DNA from: Loxodes magnus
Lineage: Eukaryota; Ciliophora; Karyorelictea; Loxodida; Loxodidae
NCBI GenBank assembly: GCA_946699065.1
Contig: CAMPDV010000212.1
Span: 372,001 to 436,000, forward strand
DNA: 64,000 nt
Direction of reading: 5' to 3'
Shown one piece after another: positions 12,378-25,684 of the stretch. The notes below the pieces were generated by a model. The model was not told the DNA's origin. It worked only from the letters and a program-made list of their open reading frames with translations, and made no database searches. The translations under genes were made by a program, and so were the position numbers. The stretch's first letter is position 1. Every line of letters begins with the position of its first letter.

Positions 12378-14815
12378 ATGTCTAGCACTTAAGAATAAAA
12401 GATTTAAAATAAGTACTCAGCAAATATTAGAATCGAATGATTAGAAACAAAATTCAGCCACTTTGCAGTGATAACCGAAAGCATATTCCTTTAAAATTAG
12501 TCAATGGATGTAGACCTAAAGATCAACCAAAAAAAATTATTTATAGAAGTGAAAAAAAATACTGATCATATTAAGCATAAGCACTACGTTTAAAAGAATA
12601 GCTAAGAGGAGTGTAGTATACATTATATCCAAATCATCTCTGTCAAAAACTTCTGAATCTCCTGCTGTTAAAACAAAAGAAGAAATTAATATGTTTTTAA
12701 ATTAAACTTTCTTCAATCTTAGCTGTAACATATAGAAGGCCAATTACAATTGAATTATAAACCATTATAGAATGGAAATATCTTATTTTGCAAAAAGAAT
12801 CTTTAATCAGTCTCATGTAATACCTTGCTTCAGTAAAGGCTCTAAAGTCTACAATCCCACCTATACGTTCAAAAGAAGAATAATCCAGTTAAATGTTTCT
12901 ATTTTAATGTAACTAATGCAAAAGAATAAATAACTTAGCATTAGTTACTTATATAGAATAATGATGCTTGCTTCAAGCAATGATAGGAGACTCAAAGTTC
13001 TAATTTCAATGCTTTTATTACTAAAATCATTTCCATTATTCAGACTGTTGCTTTACTCTTATTAATTGCACACCTTATCTTATAGATAACGTTTCATGTA
13101 ACTAAGAGTATTTAAATCCAATGTGCATTTCCTTAGAATGTTGCAATTATTAAGAAGCTTGCTTATAAGCTTTAGGTGGATAATGTAGCGCTGAAAAAAT
13201 AGGTAGCAAAATATGCAATTAAGAATGCTTAGTTCATTAATGTGGTTGAGATGCAATGGACAACTTAACTTCATAACTTTCAAATAAGAATTATAACTTT
13301 GGATCTTTATTATAAAACTCACCTTTCTGTTCTCCAGGCTGCTTGGATTAAGACTTTAATAATACACAAAAAGATAAGTAGGCGACTAAAAATGTGATTT
13401 AGCTTGTATGACTGAAAGTTGTTAGTGAGATTAAGAAGATTATTTTGAAAAGAAGCTTCATTTTATGATTATAATACACTAAAAATTTACAGTTTCCCAG
13501 TAACAACCTACTTCACAACTCTTATGAATAGATTAATTATTGAAGATGATAAGAACCTCGACCCTTAATGTTATATTCCTATGTGCTCAAGTACTTCAAG
13601 TTCTAACCAAACTTGATTAGATTGAAGTGATAAGGAATGACTTTATTCTAACTGAGAATAACCTTAGTAGTAAGATGAAAATAATCAATAGAACAGTGGA
13701 AATAATCCATAGAATATGAGTTAAAATTAGGCAAATGTATTAGATTAAAGGTGCAATTAAGATTAATGGCACGATTGAAATGACTGCTAACTATCTTCTC
13801 ATCAAAATTTTACATATTGCAATTTAAATACACAATATAATTGTAACTGGAATATGATAGGTAACAATGTAATCCAAATAGTTTACTACGAAAATTCTAA
13901 AAGATATTAGAATAGTTTATGCAAGTACGATGGTAACGACTGCTAAGTTTGCATAGATACCAATAATACATGTCTTCAATCTTAAGGGAACAACATTAGC
14001 GATTTAAATTGTTATAATAAATAATGTAACTGAGATGGCTGAGGTTGTAAAAAGTGTTTATAGAAAGGCTGCAAAATCAAACAAATTGGGGATTTAATTT
14101 TTCAAGAATAATGCTATTACGAAGAATGCTTTTTTGATAATAATCAGCAAGAATAAGATGATTATCTGTTGTAATCTCAAAGAAAATGTACTTTAAATAA
14201 GCCACGTAATAATTAGTATGATAGAATGTGATTTTTTCGAACGAAATTATGACTCAATTGGTTTTCAGAGTAGAAACACCTTTAATCAAAATGATCTATA
14301 TGAATTTTATATAATTCATGATAATAAATGTATTAGTGACAAATGTCTGGGTCTTTACGAGTTTTTTTTTCATGTAATTAAAAATAATGTAGTGGAAATG
14401 ATTTTAGTTATCATAACATCAATAAAATAGGAAATGGAATATGTGATGAAGAACTGCTAAGTCCTGATTGTAATTATAATGGTTTTAATTTTTGTACAAC
14501 AGATTTAATTGAAGAATGTAGCAGTCTAAGTCTGGCAATGGATGAATTTTGCCAGGTTGGATAATTAAGCGATTAAAATATCAGTTTTTTTTACTGTAGC
14601 TATGATAATGCTTAATGTTGCTTTAAAGTAACGAATAAAATCAGATTCTTATGAAGGATTTCCTTGCTATCCAGATTTACTTAATAATGGATTTTGTGAT
14701 CTTTAATGTTTTGTTAAGTAATGTTAAGTAATGTTAAGAAGATGAAAGATTTTGCATAAAATTTTCAGATACCTTATGCTTTAATGTTAAAAGAGTAGGA
14801 GATTAATTAATTAAT
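12378..14815 (+). CDS. Lin-12/Notch-repeat (LNR) surface protein, 5' part
   Basis: The frame starts at ATG 12378 and holds a hydrophobic segment TVALLLLIAHLIL (about 13.05 kb). The 3' half is cysteine-rich with LNR modules: SLCKYDGNDCQVC near 13.92 kb, NKQCNWDGWGCKKC near 14.02 kb, IGNGICDEELLSPDC near 14.45 kb, and LLNNGFCDLQC near 14.69 kb. LNR modules bind calcium through Asp/Asn between conserved cysteines and occur in extracellular proteins. TGA reads as Trp at the WDG position. Frame changes occur near 14.20 kb, where a 19-nt GT...AG segment would restore the frame. Another occurs at an eight-T run near 14.37 kb, where one extra T would do so. Some may be introns, indels or homopolymer errors. 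The gene probably continued into 15.7 kb before insertion of the ORF1 element. Confidence 0.6.
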
Positions 14816-14869
14816 TTTAACTATAAGGGTTAGGGTCATCTTTAATTAGAGAAAATGTTTCTTCAAATT

Positions 14870-15700
14870 AAAGACAATAAAAGTTTTTATATTCAGAACT
14901 CAACTATACATGTATTCATTTGAATCAATTTCAAACTGAGATAATTCTTCTTTCTCTTCAATAAGCTCATAGAATTATTCTTCCATCTTCTTTTAATTTT
15001 TCTCCAGCTTATCTAAACAAATTCTAAGGTCATTGTTGTCCTTTTAAAGCTATTTATTCTGTTACTATTAATTACCAAGATCCTGTTTGATTAGTGTCAC
15101 ACTTGAATCATCTAATATCAGCTTCTTTCTGTAAATACCTCCAAAGTAGTTACAATATAGCCCCCTCGATGTTCCAAATTATTTACAGTGCTGCTCAAGC
15201 TCTCTTCTTCACTTCAAACATTACCTCCAAAAATGTCCAGCCTTTTGACAACAATAGCAACGTTTTATTAAGGGCTTTAATTAAAATTTTTATTCTTTTT
15301 ACATTTTTTCAATTTCCATCTTTTCTGATTGAAGTTCGTTTTTTTTGATTGGTAATCGAATTTCTTCTTTAATTTTCTAATAGTTGAAATTAGGAAGTTA
15401 AGACTTCAATTTAAAACTAAACTTTATTTACCAAGTCTTGGTCTTCCTTTTTTCTATCTTAAAAAAGAAGCCGAAGATTCAAGTTTTCCGCCTTCAGGAT
15501 CTATATTTCGGTATTCATTTTCTCAATTAATGAATAAAGCGTAATAATGTCTTGCTCGTGGGATTTCTCAAGCTTTTTCAGTTTGCTAGGAAATTCCGTA
15601 TTTCCCAATCCTTAACAGGAGTAGATTTATCTTTTTTTAATTCTTGTTTCTTGTTAGTTAACTGAGACTTAAGATTGATCTTTAAGGCTAGAATTCAAGG
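14870..15700 (-). pseudogene. LINE ORF1-type fragment with CCHC zinc knuckle
   Basis: Read on the minus strand from about 15.6 kb, a coiled coil begins KLKKLEKSHEQDIITLYSL. After a frame change, MEIEKM leads into a perfect zinc knuckle CYCCQKAGHFWRQC (CX2CX4HX4C) near 15.26-15.22 kb. The downstream IYRKKL matches the tail motif of the ORF1 at 8.7 kb. The element lies between two blocks of LNR coding sequence in the opposite orientation, consistent with an insertion that split the LNR gene. At least one frameshift means it is unlikely to be functional. Confidence 0.7.
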
Positions 15701-15744
15701 TTTAGATTCCCGGGTTTTTTTCCATTTTTTATATAAAGAGTAGA

Positions 15745-18230
15745 AGATTATTAGTATGATAGTGATTGTTGAAATAATTATTGCAGCTTTGATACTCATC
15801 CTAGAGTAAGGAAACTATTCAATTATAATGTTTCTTAGTACATCTTTTTTCAGCGATTGTGCTTGAGTAAATATATCTCTGATAATAAATGATCTTCAGT
15901 CTTGCATTTACAAAATGAATATTATTGTGAAGAATGGTATAAAGTAGTAGAATGCAATTTATTGCAATAAGCATTGTAAATGAGGCAAAGCAGCAAGAAA
16001 TTGAATATATGAAAAGCTAATTCCTGGATTCTGATCAATGAATACTAAGTGAAATGCTAAGTTTTAAAACTGTTAGACTTATTTATTAGGGAATGGCTAA
16101 TGTGATTAAGAATGCTATTCTAAAGACTGCCTTTGAGACTAGAAAGATTGCATTTGTTATGAAAGTGACGGAGAATATTGTTGATTATATGAAATCGAAT
16201 ATGGAATGAAATATGCAACAACAAGTTCTGCGATTTTGATTATAAGAATTGCTGTAAAATGGGATGAAAAGATTAAGCCACATAAAATAATTTAGGCGAT
16301 AGTATTTGATAAGTCAGTTGCATTCAATATGACTGAGATAGTTAAGTAGATCAAGAGACGATAAAATTCCTTAGTAAAACCTGATTGCATGCTATATACT
16401 AAACTTCCACATAAGCCTGAAATTTAGTATAGCCTCACATTTTAATAAACTTTTCAAAGAATTTCAAATAATGATAAAAGCATGTATTTAGAAGATCGCC
16501 CGTTAGAATGTATAAATTAATTGGAATAGCAGCAGCAAGTTGGGAAGTTTTTAAGAAATATAGGAAATTAATATAACTATAATTAAACTTAATAGAATTA
16601 TCAAAACTATAAGACCTCTTAAACTTAATTTTCATGTTACTAGGTAGATTAAAGCTATGAAAAAAAAATTATGATTGCAGGATGTCTTTATGATGGAACT
16701 GTTTGTACTTATATGTTCATCGATTCTTAAGACTATGATTAATCATTATTTTTCGATATTTAGGGGAAAAAAATTGCAATGTCATCCTTTTAGCTCTGTA
16801 TACAACTAAATCAAAGTGCGTAAGATAAATTCCAAATTATTGGCATTGCTGATATTGTAATTAAGGATTTTATAGAATCGCTCTTTTCATCTAGATGAAT
16901 TACCTGCTAGGTTTATTAAGAATGTAACAGACCCAAATGATCCTAGAAGTGAGGCAGGTCCTGATTGATCCTCTTTGGAGAATCTTTAGGGTTATTTATG
17001 TTACGAATATAAATTATCCTCTAGCAGGATTTACTAAAAATGGTATTTTCTATAAATTTTGCGACGAAGTATCTAGCGAATAACTAAATGAAACTCAAAA
17101 CTTTAACCAGGGGAATATCAGCCAGGTGCATTGTATACAAAGGATTAGGAACTTTTGATCGGCCTTATCTTTCATTAGCTGAAGCTTTTGCAGAAGGAGT
17201 TTAGAAGAGATATGTTAAGGTTCTTTTGACAAATAGAACTCAATTTTTAGACGATCTATAGTAGGAATAAAGTTCAATGGCTACTGACAGTTTTACAAAC
17301 TACATTTTACTCCTAAAGTAAACTAACGACTAAAAAGCTTATACGAGTAATTTAAGCAATTAACTATTTAAACTCTTTATTGCTTTCAGTATCCAAAAGA
17401 CTAAGCTTCAAAGTTAGCTAAATGGTTTTTTGATTCTAAAGAAAGAGCTAAAATTATTTTCATGCGAACAGATATTCAATTTTTTTTCTTTTAAAGCCAC
17501 TTAAAATTTGAGAACGTAACATTAGAAATGCACACATTTGCATTAAACATGAATCTCCCAAATGTATATTGCTATAAAAATGAAAAGTGATCCTGTAATA
17601 TATGTGCAAAAGCTTCCTTTTCGAGAGATGATCTTATTTCTTTACTTGATGAATATGGTTATTCATGAAGTTTAGCAACAGATGTTTTAGAATAGCTTTA
17701 ATTTTTTGGAACTGAATATCTAAAAATACATAATCTCTGATAAAGATCATTCAAGGAAAATTGAGTTTAAATAATGTTTGGTTTCATCAATTTTCTAATC
17801 ATCACCGTAATTACATTGAATGCTAATCATGTAATTTAGAATTTAATGACACAGACTTTTAGTTTCTTGATTCATGAAAGTATTTCGTTAGCACGTATTG
17901 TGTACTAGAGCACGAAGAATTTGATTGTGGAAGTCTAAAATTTAATAGAGGGAGTGAAATAAATAATTTCCATAATTTGGATTAAAAAAGTGGAGATTAA
18001 AACTATACAGGAATTGAGTTTCCTGGGTTTGAAAAATCTATCTCGACTCTACTAATCTGAATAAACGAAGTTACCTTCACTAAAAGCTTAATTTGATCAT
18101 CCTTATTAAGCTATTTTTACAGTGAAATTGAAGCTCTCCTTTTGATTCAGAACTGTAAGTTATTTAACAAGAGATTTGAATGACTGTTATTAAGATATTT
18201 AAAACTAAGATACTTGATGTGAGAGTGATT
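15745..18230 (+). CDS. LNR surface protein, continuation (extracellular part)
   Basis: Cysteine modules resume at about 15.75 kb with DSDCWNNYCSFD. A near-canonical LNR lies at about 16.06-16.14 kb: LLGNGQCDQECYSKDC, followed by LWDQKDC. A second partial module, CNNKFCDFDYKNCC, is near 16.22 kb. From about 17.0 kb one frame gives INYPLAGFTKNGIFYKFCDE and, near 17.4-17.65 kb, SKLAKWFFDSKERAKII and ENVTLEMHTFALNMN. After a further frame change near 17.75 kb it reads NNVWFHQFSNHHRNYIECQS. The later part resembles the repetitive beta-helix-like ectodomains of large ciliate surface proteins, but that is inference. Internal frame changes could be tiny introns or decay. Confidence 0.55.
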
Positions 18231-18233
18231 TGA

Positions 18234-19255
18234 ATGGCACCTAATAAAGAGCAGCAATAGAAGGCTAAAATGGTTAGTAAAATGGTTAGTTTAGCTATAA
18301 CTTAGTTACATCAATAATTTGAGTAGTTAAATATAAGTGATACTGAGCAGCAATATATTGAGTCATAATTAGAGGTATTCAGAAGAAAGGTTCCGAAAAT
18401 ATTATCCCATAAGCAAAGTAACGTTAAATTACACATAATTGTTTTTTAAAGTCTTAAGGGTTTTAACTTTAGATGCTTAATAAGAAATTATATAGAAGTT
18501 AAGAGGTAAAAGAAGCAGGTTTTTCTGTAACTTGTGTCTATAAGATGACAATTTTGGAATAGTTGAAAATGTAATATTTGAGTAAATAAGAATGGTAGAA
18601 GATATTAAGATGACTAATTGTAGCTTTTACTATAACTAAATCTGAATGAATAACTGATTGACTCAAAATTTAGTTGAAACAGATTTTGGCTATATTAGTT
18701 GTTGTATTATAGTTAACTCTGCATATCCATTTTAATATATTTTCTGATAACTATAATGAAAGAGGTGGAGGAATGATAGTTAACTGATTATAGGACTGCA
18801 TAAGGAATGATAAGGCGCAAGAATTGTAATTTATAGCTTTGAATGCAAATTAAGTTCTGGTAATAAGTGCTGATAACTAATTACACATTTTCCTAAACTA
18901 GCAGCTTAAATAATAAAAACTAGCTATCTAATAATTAGATAAACTAGAATGCTTAATGTAAATGGAAAAACATAAACTGACTCCTTTAAAATTGAGAACA
19001 CTTTTTTAATGGAAAATATAGGTTGAATGGCAGCTACAGATTTGAAACTAGCCAGGATGCTTAATATAGTAAATTTGTAAATAATAAACAGTAAATTTTA
19101 GGGAAGCAGCGGAAAACAAATTTCTAATCTCTAAATTTTGGATAAAATGTTATTAAGGATTGATAGCAAAATTAGAAATTCTGAATTTTATAACTAAACC
19201 TCTACAAAATATTTGATTGCTTTGTAAAATTGGAATTATATATAGTTGATATTAG
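18234..19255 (+). CDS. Unrecognised protein, possibly ectodomain-like
   Basis: ATG at 18234 opens MAPNKEQQQKAKMVSKMVS and continues with a helical, mixed-charge segment to about 18.5 kb. The frame then shifts to a stretch reading DDNFGIVENVIFEQIRMVED and KMTNCSFYYNQ. That periodic hydrophobic/Asn pattern suggests beta-helix repeats like those of the preceding LNR gene. It may be a separate gene or the 3' part of that gene. The 3' end is not defined. The function is unknown. Confidence 0.4.
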
Positions 19256-19585
19256 TAAAGTTTAAGTACAATACTCTAATAAACAAATATAATTTAAAAA
19301 TGTTTATATTATAATTAATTATTTAATTTTCTCAATTTATAAGACTAGCACTTTCTAAGCAAGATATATATTAATAACCGAAATGAGACATATAAAACCA
19401 AAAAGAAATAATTGTATATTTAAAACTATCTCTTAAAGATATAAAGTTTAATATTTACAAGAAAAATTAAATAAAAGCAGAAGATTTATGTATAAAGAAG
19501 TAAATATTGGGAGAATATAAAATTAAATAAAATGTAAATAAATTAATAAAATTAAAAAACTAAAATTTTAATATTCAAAGAAGAT

Positions 19586-19981
19586 ATGTCTTAAAAAAAT
19601 CAAAGTTCATTCGTCATAAATAGATTGAGCCCAATCAATCACTTAAATGATGCATCACTAGGTTTAGAATAATGTAAATATAAAAGTGAAATTAGAACTT
19701 TAGTAAAAAATTATCTTTTATAAGCGATGGAAATTGCTTCTATCTTACTATTAAATCCCCATTCTTAGAACATCTATCTAGTTAGGCAAAAGTAGTTCAA
19801 TACGAAAAGATATAAATTAGGAAAATAAGAAATTTATTAAGGATAGAAAAAATATTAATAAGAAATAAAAATAAAAGTCATATACTACTTAAAAAAATCA
19901 CCAAGTAAAAAATTTAAAATGAATGAATCCAGAAAAAGAATAAAATTTGTTTAAATACAATAGTCAGCATATAAAAAATGA
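19586..19981 (+). CDS. Small basic protein, 131 residues
   Basis: ATG at 19586 begins MSQKNQSSFVINRLSPINH, and the frame runs 131 codons to TGA at 19979. It contains no internal TGA. A central helical segment (LVKNYLLQAMEIASILLL) is followed by a strongly basic C-terminal third. The well-formed start, balanced composition and TGA stop in otherwise A-rich spacer DNA support a real gene. No family was recognised. Surrounding DNA (19.26-19.58 and 19.98-20.28 kb) shows nothing else. Confidence 0.5.
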
Positions 19982-20287
19982 CTGAATCTTTGTTTTTTTT
20001 ATTAAAAAATAATAAGTTTTACTTTCTTGAAAGAAGTAGAAATGTATTCACACAAAAAATTTTAGAAAAATTAAAAAATTAAAAAAATAATTGAGAAAAG
20101 CAATAAATAAGATAAAAATTAATAAAAAGCGGATTAAGGATGACGTCAGATTGTATACAATTATCTTTACATAAAATATTTAATTTAAAAATCTAAATAA
20201 AAAGGTCTAGAAAAAGAATTAAAAAATAATCCAAAAGGTGATAAAAAGTGCTAAATAAAGAGAAAAGTATTGAAACATATTAAAAAG

Positions 20288-20845
<558 letters not shown>

Positions 20846-20849
20846 TTAA

Positions 20850-21290
20850 CTTTAAAGAAAAAAATGTAAATAATTAAAATAATTTAAATAAGTTTAAAAA
20901 ATTAAATAAAGTTTACTAATAAAAATCAATTTTTTATCATAACAAATATTCAACGGAAATCTATACAAATTTTTAAAGGTTCTTCATTTTTGGACAAAAC
21001 AAATATCGATTAAAAAATCTTTAAAATATAATAGACCAAAATTTAATTTGACTCCTGCATAATCTATAAAAAATTATCTTGATATAAAAAATTAGAATAA
21101 TCATTCTTAAAACTTATGAAAGAACAGTAATAAAATTTTTTGAAATAATTAAAAAATCTTTAGTTAAAGCTTAAGATTTATCAAGTAATAAGTTTAATTG
21201 CAATACAAATAAATAATAAAATTCCTTTAAAATTTGACATAATATAAAGAGAAATTTGTAATTTAGAAGAAAAAGCAACTTGGAAATATA
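20850..21290. other. A-rich spacer
   Basis: Runs of A and short A/T words. No gene or structured element was recognised between the ARF pseudogene and the tandem array. Confidence 0.5.
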
Positions 21291-21299
21291 GAAATAGAT

Positions 21300-23000
21300 C
21301 ATATTAAATTTGAAGCTAGTCTTTGAAAAGAATGATGCTTATAAGTTTAAAGATGAAGATGATAAAAAGCTTAAGAACTAAAAGACTGTAAGAAGAACTT
21401 TAAGATTGCAAACCGTTAGCATTGCGAGCTCGGATCTCGTTCTAAAGTTATATCTGAATATCGAAAGCGCGGAAATCCCAAAATGACAGTAAGATGAACT
21501 TTAAATTAGGAATCCACTTTCCTTTGGAGCTTTGTTCAAATCCTGCCATTGAACTGAGAATCGAAAGTGCTTAAATATTAAAATTCTGTAAGAGTAACTT
21601 TAGGTGAAGAATCCGTTAATCGTTAAATGTTCTAATCAAGTTTTCCAAAAAGAGACAAATAAGTTGTAAAGCTTAAGAACTTTATACTGTCAGAAGAACT
21701 TTAAATGGCAATCCGTTATCGTTGCGTGCTCGGATCTCTTTCTAAAGTTATATCTGAATATCGAAAGTGCTGAAATCCCAAAATGACAGTAAGATGAACT
21801 TTAAATTAGGAATCCACTTTCCTTTAGAGCTTTGTTTAAATCATGCAATTGAACTGAGAATCGAAGGTGCTAAAATCTTAAAGACCGTAAGAGAAACTTA
21901 AGTTTTGAATCCGTTAATAGTTAAAAGCTCTTTTCAATTTCACCAAAAAAGTTTGCTGATAAAAAGCTTAACTCTATAAAATTGTAAGAAGAACTTTAAG
22001 TGGCAATCCGTTATCGTTGCGTGCTCGGATCTCTTTCTAAAGTTATATCTGAATATCGAAAGTGCTGAAACACTAAAAGACTGTAAGATGAACTTAAAGT
22101 TATGAATCCGTTATCCTTAAGAGCTCTGTTCGAATCCTTCCATTGAACGCAGATCAGAGAGGGCTTAAATGATAAAAAACTGTAAGAGAAATTTTAAGGT
22201 TGGAATCCGTTAATCGTATATAGCTCTAATCAAGTTCTCAAAATTTGAACTTAGAATCGAATGTGCTGAAATATTAAAAATCTGTTAGAGAAACTTAATT
22301 TTGGAATCCGTTAATCCTTATGAACTCTGATACTGCTCTCAAAAAAGTCTGGGAAGAGATTAAGCTATAGAACTGTAAGACTTTAAGAAGAACTTTAAGT
22401 ATGGAATCCGTTATCCTTGCGAGCTCGGTTGTTTTCTAAAGCATAATCTGATTATCGAAAGTGCTGAAATCTAAGAAACTGTAAGATGAACTTTAAGTTT
22501 TGATTCCGTTATCCTTGCGAACTCTGATCAAGTTTTCAAAAAATGTCTGGAAAGATGATAAGCTTAAGAACTTCAATACGTTATGAAGAATTTAAGTTTG
22601 GAATCCATTTTCTAAATTGCTCTGTTCTTTTTCTCGAAATACGTCTGAGTTACGAATAAGCGTAAGTACTTAAAGAATGAAAGTACAACTTATTTTATAG
22701 ACTCCGTTTCATTTGAGATCTTTGGTTTAGTTCTAAAAATTTTGTCGGGATAAAATTGAAAAAACTAAATTTTGAATGAATAACTTTGACTAAAATTTCA
22801 TTCTATTTGAGAGTTTCGTTCCAGTTCTAAAAATCATTAGTGAAAATTTTAAAAGCGGAAGATTTTAAGGTTGAATATTGAGTCAAAAATAGTTTCTGCT
22901 TGAGAGCTTTGGTCTAGTTCTCGAAAGGAGTCTCTTTAGGGATATAGCTGAAGAACCTAGAAGATTTTGAGTAGAACTTTGAATTAAAACTTCGTTCTGC
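21300..23000. repeat. Degenerate ~100-nt tandem array, copy 1
   Basis: The same cassette recurs about every 100 nt: a CTGAAAT..TAAAA.ACTGTAAGA block, then GAACTTTAAGTTTGGAATCC, then a GAGCTCTGATCAAGTTCTC block, then AAAAAGTCTG. Units differ by substitutions and by 1-4 nt indels. The last units (22.6-23.0 kb) are the most divergent. The array ends about 600 nt before the RING-kelch start codon, and the same arrangement occurs before copy 2 of that gene. A unit of 99 nt would be 33 codons, but unit lengths drift out of frame. Confidence 0.85.
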
Positions 23001-23590
23001 CCTTTCTAAGGATTTTTACACTCTCATTTTTTTTACCATATTCTTACTTAAGAGATCTGAGAAATGCAAATAATTTCATTTGTTTGCATTTCTGCTGGAA
23101 TGAGTCTTTGTTTGTAGTTCTTTTCTTCTTAAAATTTTTTAAATCGTTAACTTTTTCTCTTTTAGCAGTTCCGAGCTTCGTATTCTCATCTATTTTTTCT
23201 CATTCTTTTCTTCCTACATTCTAAAGATTTTCAAAGAGCTTTAGTCTTAGTAAATGTTCTAACTTAGCTACTTTTTTTGATATTAAGATTAGTTAAAGAT
23301 TGTGTCCCTTTTTTAGTGCATTGCTCCTAGTAGTTTTTAAAGATTTTAGGATAGAGATGTTTTTGTTATTTATATAATAAAAAATGTGATTAAGTTGTAA
23401 AGCTGGTTGGTTTTTTAAATTTAGCAAAATGTATTGGTGCGGATTGTAGATAGGTACTTGATATAAGAGGTTAATATTGTAGTATGTATGTAATGATAGA
23501 TATTTGAATTTATAATGGTTAATTATAATTTTTGATGGTAACTGTTATAAATTACCTTTATAAGCTTTTTTAATCTAAATAATAATAAAA

Positions 23591-25039
23591 ATGTAAGCGT
23601 TACCAAAATGCTTAATCTGCTAAGAAGATTACAACTTAACTAATGCTCTTCCAACTGTCTTACCTTGTGGACATATTTACTGTGGTTTGTGTTTGAATAC
23701 TCAGTTCTGATTATAAGGCATAATGTAATGTCCTATTTGTTAAAAAGGATTCCATTTTAGATTTGAAGACTTACCTTAAGAAAGTGATTTAATAAGAATG
23801 ATATTTTAAAACTAATAATACATATAAAAGATTTAAGATGCTAGATAGAAATTAAAAGAGATAAGGAAGTAAATTATGCAAAAATCTAAAACCATTACAA
23901 CCAAATTATCTAACATTACTAATACTCTCATTATACCATATACTAATATCATCCAATACACTACCATTAACTACAACTAATAACACTAAAATATTATACA
24001 ATCATCCTAATTCCCTATTTACTAATATCTAAAACCAACTCAAATCCAAACTATAACAGTCTAACTATATTCCACTATATAATCATCTTTAGTACTAAAC
24101 CTATCTAAATTAACTTCAAATTATATCACACAAATAAGAAACTAACTATAATACAATACTAAGTAACAACAGTTAAACACTAAACAGACTAATTAACATA
24201 AACTAACCTAGTAGCAACATTTTATTCAATCTAACTATATTCACTTTTTTAATCGCTATATTTAAAAATTAAGTTTATTTAACATTTAAACTGAGTAATT
24301 ACGATAAGTCTAAGTTTAAATTATAATTCCAGTATTTAGTTAAAGTATAGAATATTAAAATAAGTTATATTTAATTGGAGGAAAAAACTAAAATTAAAAG
24401 AAAGGAATAAAAGAAACTTGATAGTTCGATTTCGAAGGTAATAATACAAAACTTAGTGATCTAAATGAGGGAAGATATTAATTTGGAATAGCAGCAGCTT
24501 AAAATTATCTTTATGTGGTTGGAGGAGGTACTAGTATAAATCAAGCTTTAAAATCAGTAGAAAAGTTAAAGATAGGAAACTAAAGTAAATGATAAAAATG
24601 CTCTTAATTTCCATTCTTAATAGCAGCCTAAACTTTAGTAGCAGATAAAGATGAATAAAATATTTATTCTTTCGGAGGTTTAAATTAGAAAGGATAAACT
24701 TTAAAAGATATATGAAAGTATAACATATAGAATGATAGATGGAGTAAGTAAAATTTGAATCTTCCTGAAGCTGTTGCTTGTCCTATAGTTTCTTTAGAAC
24801 CTTTTGTCTTAATCGGAGGTATACAAAATTTTTCTACAGAAGAATTTTCAAGAAGAATATATAAAAGAAACAAATAATAATGGCAATAAAGCTAAATTTT
24901 TAAAGATGTTTTAGCTTTATCGGAGATGAAAATAAGAGGTGTCTATGGATATGTTTTTGCTTATGAATAGAAAAGAGTTTCAATAATGAGGATTGATTTA
25001 GAAAAGTTGAGTTATAGAAGTATTAAAGGACATAACTGA
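23591..25039 (+). CDS. RING-finger / kelch-repeat protein (copy 1), 482 residues
   Basis: Probable E3 ubiquitin ligase. ATG 23591 gives MQALPKCLICQEDYNL. The RING follows: CLIC, LPCGHIYCGLC, CPIC, with Trp encoded by TGA. A short basic coiled segment and a long Q/N/T-rich linker (23.9-24.35 kb) lead into kelch repeats: YLIGGKNQN...ETWQFD, LYVVGGGTS, YSFGGLNQKG...DIWKYNIQNDRW, VLIGGIQN. The diagnostic kelch Trp residues in ETWQFD and DIWKYN are TGA codons. The frame ends at TGA 25037, at the same place as in copy 2 (KGHN-stop versus KGDN-stop). The frame is unbroken over 483 codons. RING supplies E2 binding and kelch a probable substrate-binding propeller; the substrate is unknown. Confidence 0.85.
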
Positions 25040-25684
25040 GATAATAATAATATTGATATGATTAATATTATTGATAATAAATATAGTTTTATATGTAAGT
25101 AGTTTAAATATCTATAGTAAATATGTTACTACTTATTAATATGGTTAATCTATACTTATTAATGTTGTATTTTTATAAGTTTTTTTGTATGTTTAAGTGT
25201 ATATATGATGTTGATATGGTAATGTAGTTATAGCTATATAGTTGACAATAAAGATTATTTTCCTTACTAGCTCTTTTTAAAGCTGAAATAAATAAAGAAT
25301 CAAATTTTATCTAAACATCTTTAAAAATCTATTATTCAAATATTATCATTATTCAGATACTAACATACAGCTTATAACATACCAAAACATATTCAACAAT
25401 GTCAAAAAACTATCTTTAATATATCCTTATATTTAAATTATACAAGTACAGATTACTATTTATCTAATCAAAACTATAATCAAATTATCATTAACCTATA
25501 TCTAAATACAAGTCATTATTACTATCATACACTCTAAAATACATACTACCAACTACTAAACTTTCCTATACACATATATCAAATCAGGCCATTATAACCC
25601 CTATAATTTTGATAAAAGTTCAATCATAATAAATAAATTATAATAAATAACAACGTACACTTGTGTGATAAGCCTTACTTATTT

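Noticed and set aside
21300..23000. CRISPR-like array
   Set aside because: Units are contiguous and degenerate throughout with no constant repeat/variable spacer structure, and the DNA is eukaryotic.
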